A stretch of DNA of 64,000 bases from Chlamydia crocodili (GTDB lineage: Bacteria > Chlamydiota > Chlamydiia > Chlamydiales > Chlamydiaceae). The position numbers were made by a program, and so were the translations under genes. The stretch is taken from the NCBI RefSeq assembly GCF_018343815.1, contig NZ_CP060791.1:1134113-1198112 (forward strand), in the 5' to 3' direction. Of the stretch, positions 20,920 to 29,034 are shown piece after piece. The stretch's first letter is position 1. Every line of letters begins with the position of its first letter. The notes below the pieces were generated by a model. The model was not told the origin of the DNA and searched no databases. It saw nothing but the letters and a program-made list of their open reading frames with translations.

Positions 20920-21867
20920 TTATTTTCTCATAGCGATAGTATTGGCAAAGTTATGAAATCCTACCTGTAGTTGTTGGAATTCTTTCAAAGAAAGAGTTGC
21001 TATAGGAGAACTTCTAACTACTAAAGGAGCCACAGAAATATAGTTATCTAAGATGGCTTGATATTCTTCAGAAGGAGCTTCTCCTACAACCATAGGACAA
21101 TTAGTTAATGCAAAAATCTTAGAATCTCCATTGCAAAGTAAGAGTTTAGGAACCCCACAAGAATATTCTTCTCCACCAGAAACAAATCGCATTCCTTTCC
21201 AAGGCTTGCTATTGGCAGGAAAATTAACATTAAGAACCACAGGATGTGAACCAAAAGGCAAGGATAAAGCGTACAAAGATAAAGACTTTAGTATCTCCGG
21301 AACATTAGGATTATTCTCCTGAAAAGCACAGATTCTCTTTTCTTGAGAAAGCCCTATTGCAGGAATCCCATATAAAATAGCTTCCATAGCTGCCCCGGTG
21401 GTTCCAGAATAAAAAACATGTCTTCCTGCATTAGATCCACTATTAATTCCAGATAACACAAGATCTGGCAAAGCATCTTTAAATAAGTAGCTCAAAGCGA
21501 TTTTCACACAATCTACAGGAGTCCCAGAAACCGACCAAGCGCCTGCAACAGGTTGAGGATAATCATAAGGTTGTAAAATTACAGATTCACGGCAGGTGAA
21601 TGCCATGCTTTTTGCAGATTGCTCTGTAGCAGGAGCTACTATATAAATATCAGCAAAATCAGCCTTTAATAAATTGGATACTAATAGGGTCATTCCTTTA
21701 GAGGAAATTCCATCATCATTAGTTAATAAAATTTTCATTCTTTTTTTGCTCTGATCAGACTTCTCTGAAACACTAGCCTCTTTTTCTTTAGAGAAGGCAG
21801 TTGTTAAAGGGAAACACATTAATAACGCGCAAAAAAGATACTGAATTCTAAAAAAATGAATTTTCAT
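20920..21867 (-). CDS. surE: SurE nucleotidase paralogue with signal peptide
   Basis: SurE enzymes are metal-dependent phosphatases that act on nucleoside monophosphates. This 315-residue copy has the catalytic [13 protein letters not shown] near residue 47, [12 protein letters not shown] near 80, and [25 protein letters not shown] near 138. Unlike ordinary cytoplasmic SurE it begins with about 25 residues of signal peptide ([18 protein letters not shown], then FPLTTAFS) and a charged linker, so it should be exported. The leader is homologous to that of the LOG-family protein at 17.2-17.9 kb. The neighbouring copy at 22.2 kb, about 55-60 percent identical by eye, has no leader. It is probably a duplicate that gained an export signal. 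Confidence 0.85.
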   Translation of the reverse strand: MKIHFFRIQYLFCALLMCFPLTTAFSKEKEASVSEKSDQSKKRMKILLTNDDGISSKGMTLLVSNLLKADFADIYIVAPATEQSAKSMAFTCRESVILQPYDYPQPVAGAWSVSGTPVDCVKIALSYLFKDALPDLVLSGINSGSNAGRHVFYSGTTGAAMEAILYGIPAIGLSQEKRICAFQENNPNVPEILKSLSLYALSLPFGSHPVVLNVNFPANSKPWKGMRFVSGGEEYSCGVPKLLLCNGDSKIFALTNCPMVVGEAPSEEYQAILDNYISVAPLVVRSSPIATLSLKEFQQLQVGFHNFANTIAMRK

Positions 21868-21950
21868 AAAAAATACTTGTTTAGACTATCTAGGGCACAA
21901 AAAATAAACAGATAGAATCATAAATAGCTATGATAAAATATCTATGTGAT

Positions 21951-21980
21951 ATTTAAACAATTTTAATTTTTAGGATAGCG
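21951..21980 (-). promoter_or_regulatory. Element shared with the LOG-family upstream region
   Basis: This is the second copy of the roughly 30-base element at 18011-18040, read on the minus strand as CGCTATCCTA then AATTAAAATTGTTTAAAT. It begins 113 bases before the surE start codon, nearly the same distance as in the other copy, which suggests that a whole promoter region was copied. Confidence 0.45.
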
Positions 21981-22151
21981 AAGAAGGCTTATAAAGCACT
22001 TATACATGATGAAAAATTCTGGAACATCTATTTCTTAACATGGAAGATGAGACGCACATACATTTTCTAGCTAAAGAATTTATGAAGTAGATAATTTTCG
22101 ACTGCCATGAGAATGATTTTCAATCGGAAATACCTACCTCACTTATTTGTT

Positions 22152-22991
22152 TTAGACATCGGATAATCTAGTATCAGCTTCAGAACCAATGAATACTTCG
22201 AAATCTTCCTGTAGTTCTTGAAATTCTAATTCACTAGTTAAAGCTAGTGGAGAATTTCTTACTAATAAAGGAACTACTGTAATGTAATTGTCTAAAAGAG
22301 AGCGGCATTCATCAGAGATATCTTCATCTATTACTATCTGACAATCACTTAGAGAAAAACTCTTACGTTTACCATCGCTACTTAAAAGTTTGGGTAAACC
22401 GCAAGCAAATTCTTTCCCTGTAGTAACAAGTCGCATTCCTTTCCAGGCCTCATTACGTTCACTAGCAGGAAAATTGACATTGAAACCCGTAAGAATAGGG
22501 AAGGGGGTCGATAAAGCATATAATGATAGCTTTTTCAATAGTTCGGGAGCGGAATCTTCTTGAAAGAAGGAAATGTGTTGCTCTTGAGAAAATGCTATTG
22601 AGGGAATACCTGATAAAATGGCTTCCATAGCTGCTCCAGCAGTTCCGGAGTAAAAGATATTTCTTCCCGCATTAGATCCGTGATTGATACCCGATAATAC
22701 AAGATCAGGCAAAGAATCGCGGAATAAATCACCCAGGGCAAGTTTTACGCAATCTACGGGACTACCGGAAACAGACCAAGCACCCGCAACATCTTGTGGA
22801 TAATCAACATTTTCCATAGAGACGGGTTGTGTATAGGAAAATGACATACTTTTTCCTGATTGTTCTGTACTCGGAGCTACTATATATAAATCTGCGAAAT
22901 TAGCTTTTAGTAAGTTAGCGACTAAAAGGCTCATTCCTTTCGCCGAAATGCCGTCATCGTTAGTTAATAGAATCTTTAATCTTTTGTTCAT
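22152..22991 (-). CDS. surE: SurE nucleotidase, cytoplasmic form
   Basis: The 279-residue protein is a complete SurE family member without a signal peptide: [13 protein letters not shown] at residue 8, [12 protein letters not shown] near 41, and [25 protein letters not shown] near 100. It should hydrolyse nucleoside 5'-monophosphates in the cytoplasm. The position usually held by Asp in the family's GRD-type motif is Asn here and His in the secreted copy. The two genes are tandem on the minus strand with 284 bp between them, so they are independent duplicates rather than one operon. Confidence 0.9.
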   Translation of the reverse strand: MNKRLKILLTNDDGISAKGMSLLVANLLKANFADLYIVAPSTEQSGKSMSFSYTQPVSMENVDYPQDVAGAWSVSGSPVDCVKLALGDLFRDSLPDLVLSGINHGSNAGRNIFYSGTAGAAMEAILSGIPSIAFSQEQHISFFQEDSAPELLKKLSLYALSTPFPILTGFNVNFPASERNEAWKGMRLVTTGKEFACGLPKLLSSDGKRKSFSLSDCQIVIDEDISDECRSLLDNYITVVPLLVRNSPLALTSELEFQELQEDFEVFIGSEADTRLSDV

Positions 22992-23055
22992 AGAATTACC
23001 AAGAAAATAAATCTTACTATAAATATTTTAGTAAGACTAATCTAGAAAAATATAT

Positions 23056-23799
23056 TTAATTAGTTTTGATTTTTTGTGCTTTTGACAACCCTTGTTGTTC
23101 AACTGCTAAAGCAATATTATGTCGTGCTTGAGGGAAAATGTCTTCTAGCAATTTTAAAACAGATTCTGTTTTTGTTCTTAAAGAGACAACAGGGCAACGA
23201 CAGGTAACACGAGCGAAGCCACTTTCTTTAGCAAACTTACGTATCCATGATTCAGGGGTAAGAATCAAAGGACGTAAAATTGTAATATCAAAATGTACCA
23301 TGTCTAAAACAGGTAACATCCCGGCAAACTCTGCTTTATGTAGAAGATTCATTAAAGCTGTTTGCACGACATCGTCTCGGTGATGTCCAAAAGCTACCGC
23401 AGTAGCCCCTATTTCTTTTGCTGCTTGAAAAAGTAGCCGTCTTCTAACCTGAGAACATGAATAGCATTCTGGAACCTCAGGATCATAAGGGGAAACAATA
23501 GATGTAAAAGGAACCTGGATTTTATCACAGATATTTGCTAAGTATTTCTGGTTAACTTCTGCACCACAGGAATATTTCCCACCGATATTAACAGCGTAAA
23601 GATCAAGTTCAGGAAAACCTCTTCCTGAAATTGCCTTGAGCATTAGAAGTAACGAAAGGCTATCTTTACCACCGCTAAGAGCCACAACAATCTTAGTGTG
23701 ATTTTCTAACATAGAATAAGTGTATAAAGCTTTGCGGACCAAACTTTCTATGCGTTTGCCAGCTTTAATCCAAGGTGGATGTAAGTGCAGAATAGACAT
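23056..23799 (-). CDS. TtcA/TilS-type PP-loop ATPase, probable tRNA thiolation enzyme
   Basis: The 247-residue protein has the PP-loop SGGKDSLSLLLML near residue 43 that binds ATP for adenylation of a tRNA base. A CYSCSQVRRRLLF segment near 113 matches the first cysteine pair of TtcA, and TCRCP near 199 sits where the second cysteine motif occurs, although its spacing is CxC. This supports the TtcA branch (2-thiolation of C32 in tRNA) with an iron-sulphur cluster, more than TilS. GHHRDDVVQT near 137 is a further conserved motif. The gene stands alone between surE and the divergent SEC-C gene. Confidence 0.7.
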   Translation of the reverse strand: MSILHLHPPWIKAGKRIESLVRKALYTYSMLENHTKIVVALSGGKDSLSLLLMLKAISGRGFPELDLYAVNIGGKYSCGAEVNQKYLANICDKIQVPFTSIVSPYDPEVPECYSCSQVRRRLLFQAAKEIGATAVAFGHHRDDVVQTALMNLLHKAEFAGMLPVLDMVHFDITILRPLILTPESWIRKFAKESGFARVTCRCPVVSLRTKTESVLKLLEDIFPQARHNIALAVEQQGLSKAQKIKTN

Positions 23800-23926
23800 A
23801 GAAAAATAGTAAAAGGATAGAACAAAGCTTGCAATACAATCTTAGTTTATAGGAAAACTTATAATTGGTTTTTATCCTTATCTTATTTAAACTTTCCTTT
23901 AAACGCTTCGCTTTGAAAAGGATTAC

Positions 23927-24412
23927 ATGTCAAAAAAAGTTAATAGAAATGATCCATGCCCATGCGGTTCTAATAAGAAATATAAGCAATGCTGTCTTGC
24001 TAAAGATAGTCAACCCGCGCGTTATACTTCTGAAGGTAAATTTAAATTTTCTGCAGAAGTTCTCGCTTCAGGTCAAGCAGGGAATAGTTGCACACAATTA
24101 TTTCAACGTCTCTCTGAAAGTTTGACGTCTGAGCAAAAGCAAGCGATTGATAAATATCACGAGATTACCAAGAATAAAACAGCGCCTGGAAAGAAAACTG
24201 TCAAAAAAGCTCAAGCTAAAGAAGACCGTTTGGTTTCAGAGCAACTTAAGAAGCATAATTTTCAAGTTATGGAGACGAATCTCTCTACAGAGCATTCGAT
24301 TGAACAAACTAATCAAGACACAAGTTTTGTTTCCGAAGACTTTATTCCTACACAAGAAGACTATCGCATATCAGAAAATACTGATTCTGACTTGGAAGAA
24401 AATAACCAATAG
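23927..24412 (+). CDS. SEC-C motif protein
   Basis: The first 25 residues of this 161-residue protein hold a SEC-C zinc motif, NDPCPCGSNKKYKQCC, like that at the C-terminus of SecA, where it binds zinc and SecB or ribosomes. A basic, Lys-rich middle section and an acidic Ser/Asn-rich, probably disordered tail follow. Nothing else resembles SecA, so it is a stand-alone SEC-C protein of unknown role. It is divergent from the ttcA-like gene and followed by two tRNA genes. Confidence 0.7.
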   Translation: MSKKVNRNDPCPCGSNKKYKQCCLAKDSQPARYTSEGKFKFSAEVLASGQAGNSCTQLFQRLSESLTSEQKQAIDKYHEITKNKTAPGKKTVKKAQAKEDRLVSEQLKKHNFQVMETNLSTEHSIEQTNQDTSFVSEDFIPTQEDYRISENTDSDLEENNQ

Positions 24413-24437
24413 CGTATAAATTGATTTCCTATTGGTT
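24404..24437 (+). terminator. Hairpin at the end of the SEC-C gene
   Basis: AACCAATAG, which includes the stop codon, pairs with CTATTGGTT across a 16-base loop, and a short T-rich stretch follows. The large loop makes it a weak candidate. Confidence 0.35.
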
Positions 24438-24479
24438 AATAAAGTTTTCTATTCAAGCAATAGGTTTCCTAAGTTTTTC

Positions 24480-24552
24480 GCTGGAGTAGCTCAATTGGCA
24501 GAGCATTCGATTTGTAATCGAACGGTTGAGGGTTCAAGTCCTTTCTCCAGCA
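24480..24552 (+). tRNA. tRNA-Thr (anticodon TGT)
   Basis: A 73-base cloverleaf with acceptor GCTGGAG/CTCCAGC, anticodon arm around GATTTGTAATC with anticodon TGT, and T-loop GGTTCAA. No CCA is encoded. It decodes ACN codons and, as an ANN-reading tRNA, is a substrate for the TsaC/TsaD pathway found in this window. Confidence 0.96.
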
Positions 24553-24558
24553 TTTTTT

Positions 24559-24641
24559 GGGGGTGTCGCATAGCGGTCAATTGCATCGGACTGTAAATCC
24601 GACTCCTTACGGATACGTTGGTTCAAATCCAGCCACCCCCA
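24559..24641 (+). tRNA. tRNA-Tyr (anticodon GTA)
   Basis: An 83-base class II tRNA with acceptor GGGGGTG/CACCCCC, anticodon loop ACTGTAAAT with anticodon GTA, and an extended variable arm. It starts six bases after tRNA-Thr, so the two are co-transcribed. Confidence 0.95.
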
Positions 24642-24795
24642 ATTTTTTCTTTTTCTTTACCGCCTTCTTTTTTATTACTAATTTAGTTATTAAAAGTTAA
24701 TTTATTTTAAAATAATTTAACTAAACATATTAGAAATTGACCATTATTTTATTATCTGATTTTTATTAGAAAAAATTGGAATAATAAAATAATAA

Positions 24796-25638
24796 ATGAC
24801 TACTTCTAATTCTAATGATAATAATAATGACTGCTATTTCTATGTAGATTCTACTTTAGAAGGTGATGTTGTTGCGGGAAATGTACAAACCAACGACACC
24901 AAATCTGATTCGATAGTTTCTACAAATAGCTTTTCTGTAACTAAACCGGGGAACGCTACTTTTCATGGAGCTATAAATGTTTCCGGTCTTACTTCGGCGA
25001 ACTCACTTACCATAACAAATGCATCAAACAATGCTTCTATAGATTTGCATGGCAATAGGCTCAGTAATGTAGCTCGACCTACTCATGATTCTTCTCCAGT
25101 TCCAGCAAATTATATACGCTCTCCTGAATATTTTTTCTGCTCACTTAATCTATATGGAAGAATCAATATCAATACATCGGACCCCATTCCTATTATAGGG
25201 CCAGATAGATTGGTGTATCAATCGCAAAACATTTTCTCTCACATACGGTTTGTTGACTATAAAAAAGGAAGTGCCTCCAAGGTTACTTATCCAGGAACTC
25301 AATGGGTTCAATTATTGAGTAAAGGGATCTACATGATAGATTATGGCATCAATAAGCGTTGGGGATGGGACAATGGTTGGGGAGGAGATATTCATTTAAG
25401 AGATGCATCGGACGTTATTTATAGCACTAACACTATCTATAGTGGCGGAGGCTATGCAGACCAAGGAGCATTAAGCACATCAATACATTTTCAAAATCCT
25501 CCTTCTGATCCAAATGATTCTGTGTCTAATGGAAATACCGTAGCAAAATCTCTATTTTGTGCACTTTTAATGCAAAATACTGCGGTATTAAGCGGATTTT
25601 ATTTTGGTCTCATTTTTTATCCAGAGGATCATACATAG
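24796..25638 (+). CDS. Tail-fibre-like/C1q-like protein, tandem copy 1
   Basis: I do not recognise this 280-residue protein as a named chlamydial family. Its first half has beta-repeat patterns found in phage tail fibres: GDVVAGN near residue 20, GNATFHGAINVSGLTSANSL near 52, and IDLHGNRLSNVARPTHDSSP near 84, like the common 'LSNVADPT' shaft-repeat endings. The second half has the aromatic, glycine-rich GIYMIDYGI pattern and alternating strands that resemble a C1q/TNF-type jelly-roll head. There is no signal peptide or membrane span. The next two genes are paralogues. A trimeric binding protein is the likeliest inference. No clear ribosome-binding site is visible. Confidence 0.65.
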   Translation: MTTSNSNDNNNDCYFYVDSTLEGDVVAGNVQTNDTKSDSIVSTNSFSVTKPGNATFHGAINVSGLTSANSLTITNASNNASIDLHGNRLSNVARPTHDSSPVPANYIRSPEYFFCSLNLYGRININTSDPIPIIGPDRLVYQSQNIFSHIRFVDYKKGSASKVTYPGTQWVQLLSKGIYMIDYGINKRWGWDNGWGGDIHLRDASDVIYSTNTIYSGGGYADQGALSTSIHFQNPPSDPNDSVSNGNTVAKSLFCALLMQNTAVLSGFYFGLIFYPEDHT

Positions 25639-25640
25639 CC

Positions 25641-26492
25641 ATGAATAATAAAAATAAAAACATCCTGAGCTCTACTCCGGCTAATCCTGATAACAAGACT
25701 GTAGAAACAGATGCAACGGGGGTAAAAGATCAAAATCTCTATCTAAACAACGCCACATTAAGTATTGATGGGAATTTAAACATCGAAGATGAGTTTAATG
25801 CTGACTCACTGACTGTACAAAAAGATGTAAATTCAAACTGTGATTTCTTCGTTGGTGGAAATCTTTCGGGAAACGATAGTTGTTCATTAAAAGAAACTAT
25901 TCTTAACGGAGATATTACTGTTTCATCTACTTCTGGAACACAGCCTCTTTTTAATAATATTTCAGATCCCGTTTCTCAACGCGATGCAATCACATTCAAT
26001 TACTATAGAAAGAGTTGCGTACAAGCTTACACTTGTTTTATAGATCATCGCGGCACATCTAATATTGATAAAGATTCCTTAGTATATTTTAAAACAGGAT
26101 CTTCTAAGGATTTCGAAAATTATACCCCAATGTATCGAAACTATTTTTATGTTGATCCACAACATATTCGAATTCGAACTCCGGGCATCTATCAGGTAAC
26201 TTTTGAAATAACAAGGATGAATGGACAACACTCAGGAAATGATGAGGTAAATTTATTCTTAAGATTAAATTCAAGTGGACAATCTCAGAATTTATGTACA
26301 GCAGATACTCGTGGGCATTATAAGACAGATAGAACGAGCACCTCTTTATACGCTATTTTCTCTATTACAGATGTATCTAGTTCTAATTCACCCTCAGTTA
26401 CTGTCTTTACAGGAGGTCATATAAATAGCATGTTTTCTACTGTAAGTGTGATCTGGTTCCCATTTGCATCAAGATTTTCTGAGGAGGATTAA
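25641..26492 (+). CDS. Tail-fibre-like/C1q-like protein, tandem copy 2
   Basis: The 283-residue protein starts two bases after its upstream paralogue, at the ATG at 25641, and repeats the layout. A polar N-terminus leads to shaft-type repeats (LSIDGNLNIEDEF near residue 35, FFVGGNLSGNDS near 70, ETILNGDITVSS near 86, ISDPVSQRDAI near 107), then a head with RTPGIYQVTFEITR near 170 and a final hydrophobic strand VSVIWFPFASRF. The GIYxVxF pattern plus the closing aromatic strand fits a C1q-like fold. No export signal is visible. The role is unknown. Confidence 0.65.
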   Translation: MNNKNKNILSSTPANPDNKTVETDATGVKDQNLYLNNATLSIDGNLNIEDEFNADSLTVQKDVNSNCDFFVGGNLSGNDSCSLKETILNGDITVSSTSGTQPLFNNISDPVSQRDAITFNYYRKSCVQAYTCFIDHRGTSNIDKDSLVYFKTGSSKDFENYTPMYRNYFYVDPQHIRIRTPGIYQVTFEITRMNGQHSGNDEVNLFLRLNSSGQSQNLCTADTRGHYKTDRTSTSLYAIFSITDVSSSNSPSVTVFTGGHINSMFSTVSVIWFPFASRFSEED

Positions 26493-26498
26493 AATACG

Positions 26499-27314
26499 AT
26501 GTCAACACCTAAAACTAATATCAGTTTCCCTACGTTTGTTCGTTTTAATATCTACTCTAAAGACTTATCTCAGGATAAAAAAACCCGTGCTCTTACTGTA
26601 AGAGATACCATAACATCAAAGAACACTACTGTTACCAATCTAACTTGCACTGCAGGAAAACTTAACTGCAGTCAAGACCTATTTGTTGGTGGGGATATGA
26701 ATGTTAAAATCGGGTCTAATCAAAAGATAGATTTCTATGGAAGGGTAAATCTAACAAACCATACCGTGAAATACACGAGTAGCTTAAATAATAATCAAGA
26801 GTATGGACAACAGTACGTTCCCTATGGACGATTTAAACAGACGAAAACCTCTGTTTCTATGCGTTCAGCAACTTCAGGAGGACATGTAAGAACAGGAGAA
26901 GTAAAGGGAGGAATTTGGGATATTCCCTGGGATAGATTCCATCAGCAAACCAATCAAATGGAAATTCCTGATTTCAAAATTGAATCAAGTAGACCTGCTG
27001 AACTTGCATTTCAAGCAAGTCCATCTAATCCTAAACTCTTCCGGATCACTGTCATTATGGCAAAACATGGAGGTTGGTTAGATAATGGGACAGGAGGAGA
27101 ATGTCTCTTGATGGCTGTGGTCGGCGGGAAACAAATATTCTTACAAGGATCCACATGCTCAGGAACAAGTTACTACAGATCTAAACCTATGAAATGGGTT
27201 GCAACCACATACTTTGCCACACAAAATGGGTTCTTCTTATTAAGAAACTTAAGTTATTGGTGGCGTGTTGCTTCATTTTCTTGGAATGTAGTTCAGCTAC
27301 CTTATTTTAGATAA
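26499..27314 (+). CDS. Tail-fibre-like/C1q-like protein, tandem copy 3
   Basis: The 271-residue protein has the same LFVGGDMNVKIG repeat (near residue 66) and a KIDFYGRVNLTNHTV shaft motif as its neighbours, but its head domain is more diverged, rich in Trp, Tyr and Gly, ending in a run of aromatic strands (YWWRVASFSWNVVQLPYF). A good GAGGAGG site lies 11 bases before the ATG. It is the last of three closely spaced paralogues and is followed directly by a terminator, so the three form one operon. Confidence 0.65.
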   Translation: MSTPKTNISFPTFVRFNIYSKDLSQDKKTRALTVRDTITSKNTTVTNLTCTAGKLNCSQDLFVGGDMNVKIGSNQKIDFYGRVNLTNHTVKYTSSLNNNQEYGQQYVPYGRFKQTKTSVSMRSATSGGHVRTGEVKGGIWDIPWDRFHQQTNQMEIPDFKIESSRPAELAFQASPSNPKLFRITVIMAKHGGWLDNGTGGECLLMAVVGGKQIFLQGSTCSGTSYYRSKPMKWVATTYFATQNGFFLLRNLSYWWRVASFSWNVVQLPYFR

Positions 27315-27333
27315 AATATTGAACTACAACTTT

Positions 27334-27368
27334 GCCCGGTAAAATTTATTCTCCGGGCACTTTTTTTA
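27334..27368 (+). terminator. Intrinsic terminator after the tail-fibre-like operon
   Basis: GCCCGG (27334-27339) pairs with CCGGGC (27353-27358), followed by a run of seven T. It overlaps the last codons of the convergent rimO gene. Confidence 0.75.
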
Positions 27369-28728
27369 TTACTCGACCAACAAGATCATAACCTACATAA
27401 CCTGTGATCTCGATTAAATAACGCTCCCCGAATCCTGAAACTAAACGCGCTTCATTAACAATAATACAAGGATCAACTTCAGGAGCTTGTCCATAAAAAC
27501 GTGCTGTTAGCAAGAGTTCGCTATCAGGATGATATCCATCAATAACAGCCTCAACAATTTGCCCAACAATTTGCTTGTTATGCTTTTCAACATTTTTCTT
27601 TTGTGTTTGAGAAAGAATCTTAAGTCTTTTCGATTTTACGCTCTGAGATATTTGATCAGGCATTTTCGCAGCTACAGAACCTTCTTCTTGAGAATAAGAA
27701 AAGATCCCCAAATTATCGATCCATCCTTCACTAACAAAATCTACAAGATCTTGAAACTCCTCATCGGTCTCTCCAGGAAAACCGACAATGAATGAAGAGC
27801 GAATATAAATATGTGGAATACGTGTACGTAGCTTAGTTAATAAGTCTAAAATTTGTTCTTTAGATGTTGTTCTTAACATATTTTTTAAAACATGATTATT
27901 AATATGTTGTAGGGGAATATCTACATAGGGGAGTAGACGAGGATCACTTTCCATAAGATCAATAATCGTATCATCAACTTCATCGGGATATAGATAGAGC
28001 ATACGAATCCAATAGTCTCCCGGCTCTTTGAGCATCTCCTTTAATACACTATCTAAACAAGATTTGCGATCTGCTGAGAGATCTTTACCATAATCACCCA
28101 AATCTTGAGCAATTAAAATGATCTCTTTAACACCCATATTTAATAATAGACGAAATTCTTTAATAATTTGATCTAGGGACTTACTTCTTAAACCGCCCTT
28201 GATCGTTGGAATAATACAAAAAGCACAACGCTTACGACATCCTTCAGCAATTTTTAAATAAGCATAGTGCTTAGGAGTCGATAGTTTCCTAGGGATCTCT
28301 CCCATTTCCAAATAACTTTTGGAAGATAACTTTTCTCCGGCTTCTTTGGATTCGATCGCAGATAGAATATGTTCTACATCTCCAGAACCTAAAACATAAT
28401 GTATATAGGGGAACCAGGGTTTCAACTCCTCTTTATGCTTAGATACCATACAACCAGTTAATATAATCTTGGCACTTTCCTTTTTTGCCTTAATTATACG
28501 TTGAAGATAATCCATAGATTCATCTCGAGCTGCTTTTAAAAAAGCACACGTATTCAAAATTAAATAGTCAGCTTCTTGAAGTATTTCTGTAGCTTCATAA
28601 CCAGCTTTCAATAAGATACCGAGCATTACCTCACTGTCCACAAGATTTCTAGAACATCCCAAACTAATAAAATGAATTTTATTTTTTGAAGTTGCCTGGT
28701 TAAAAAAAACCTGTTCTTTAGTTGTCAT
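27346..28728 (-). CDS. rimO: Ribosomal protein S12 methylthiotransferase (RimO)
   Basis: RimO adds a methylthio group to Asp88 of ribosomal protein S12. The 460-residue protein has the three parts of the MiaB/RimO family: an N-terminal UPF0004 domain with cysteines in ISLGCSRNLVDSE near residue 22, LNTCAF near 58 and LTGCM near 92; a radical-SAM domain with the CxxxCxxC cluster CRKRCAFCIIP near 164; and a C-terminal TRAM domain near 380-455. The 'SLGCSRNLVDSE' form marks RimO rather than MiaB. It is divergent from rpmG, so promoters for both lie in the 100-bp gap. Confidence 0.9.
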   Translation of the reverse strand: MTTKEQVFFNQATSKNKIHFISLGCSRNLVDSEVMLGILLKAGYEATEILQEADYLILNTCAFLKAARDESMDYLQRIIKAKKESAKIILTGCMVSKHKEELKPWFPYIHYVLGSGDVEHILSAIESKEAGEKLSSKSYLEMGEIPRKLSTPKHYAYLKIAEGCRKRCAFCIIPTIKGGLRSKSLDQIIKEFRLLLNMGVKEIILIAQDLGDYGKDLSADRKSCLDSVLKEMLKEPGDYWIRMLYLYPDEVDDTIIDLMESDPRLLPYVDIPLQHINNHVLKNMLRTTSKEQILDLLTKLRTRIPHIYIRSSFIVGFPGETDEEFQDLVDFVSEGWIDNLGIFSYSQEEGSVAAKMPDQISQSVKSKRLKILSQTQKKNVEKHNKQIVGQIVEAVIDGYHPDSELLLTARFYGQAPEVDPCIIVNEARLVSGFGERYLIEITGYVGYDLVGRVIKKVPGE

Positions 28729-28761
28729 GAAAATTCTCTTCTAAATTATGGGGAAGTTTTC

Positions 28762-28790
28762 TTGATTCTTTTTGAAAATAAATATAGTAT
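28762..28790 (+). promoter_or_regulatory. Probable sigma66 promoter of rpmG
   Basis: TTGATT at 28762-28767 and TAGTAT at 28785-28790 have a 17-base spacer. The predicted transcript would start about 30 bases before the rpmG ATG. Confidence 0.45.
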
Positions 28791-28827
28791 CATAAGCGAT
28801 TTATCATTTTCTTAAAAGGATTCATCA

Positions 28828-28986
28828 ATGGCTAGTAAGAATCGTGAAATCATTAAATTAAAAAGTTCTGAAAGTTCCGATATGTACTGGACTGTTAAAA
28901 ATAAAAGAAAAACAACAGGTCGACTAGAACTCAAAAAATATGATAGAAAACTGCGTAGGCACGTAATTTTCAAAGAAGCTAAGTAA
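28828..28986 (+). CDS. rpmG: 50S ribosomal protein L33
   Basis: The 52-residue basic protein begins MASKNREIIKLKSSESS and contains YWTVKNKRKTTGRLELKKYD and a VIFKEAK end, the L33 pattern. It has no cysteines, so it is the zinc-independent form. AAGGA lies 8 bases before the ATG. L33 is a large-subunit protein near the E site. The lolC/E-type gene follows 48 bases later on the same strand, possibly on the same transcript. Confidence 0.93.
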   Translation: MASKNREIIKLKSSESSDMYWTVKNKRKTTGRLELKKYDRKLRRHVIFKEAK

Positions 28987-29034
28987 AAGATTTTATTTAC
29001 CTGCTAGCTTCTATTCTAAGTTGTTGAGTAGGTC

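Noticed and set aside
17233..21867. Lipoprotein status for the LOG-family and secreted SurE proteins, because both leaders contain LLMC
   Set aside because: Met directly before the Cys does not fit a normal lipobox, and a signal peptidase I site follows a few residues later.
24642..24795. Phage integration site beside tRNA-Tyr
   Set aside because: No integrase, phage structural gene or clear repeat of the tRNA 3' end is visible, so only the tail-fibre-like proteins hint at it.
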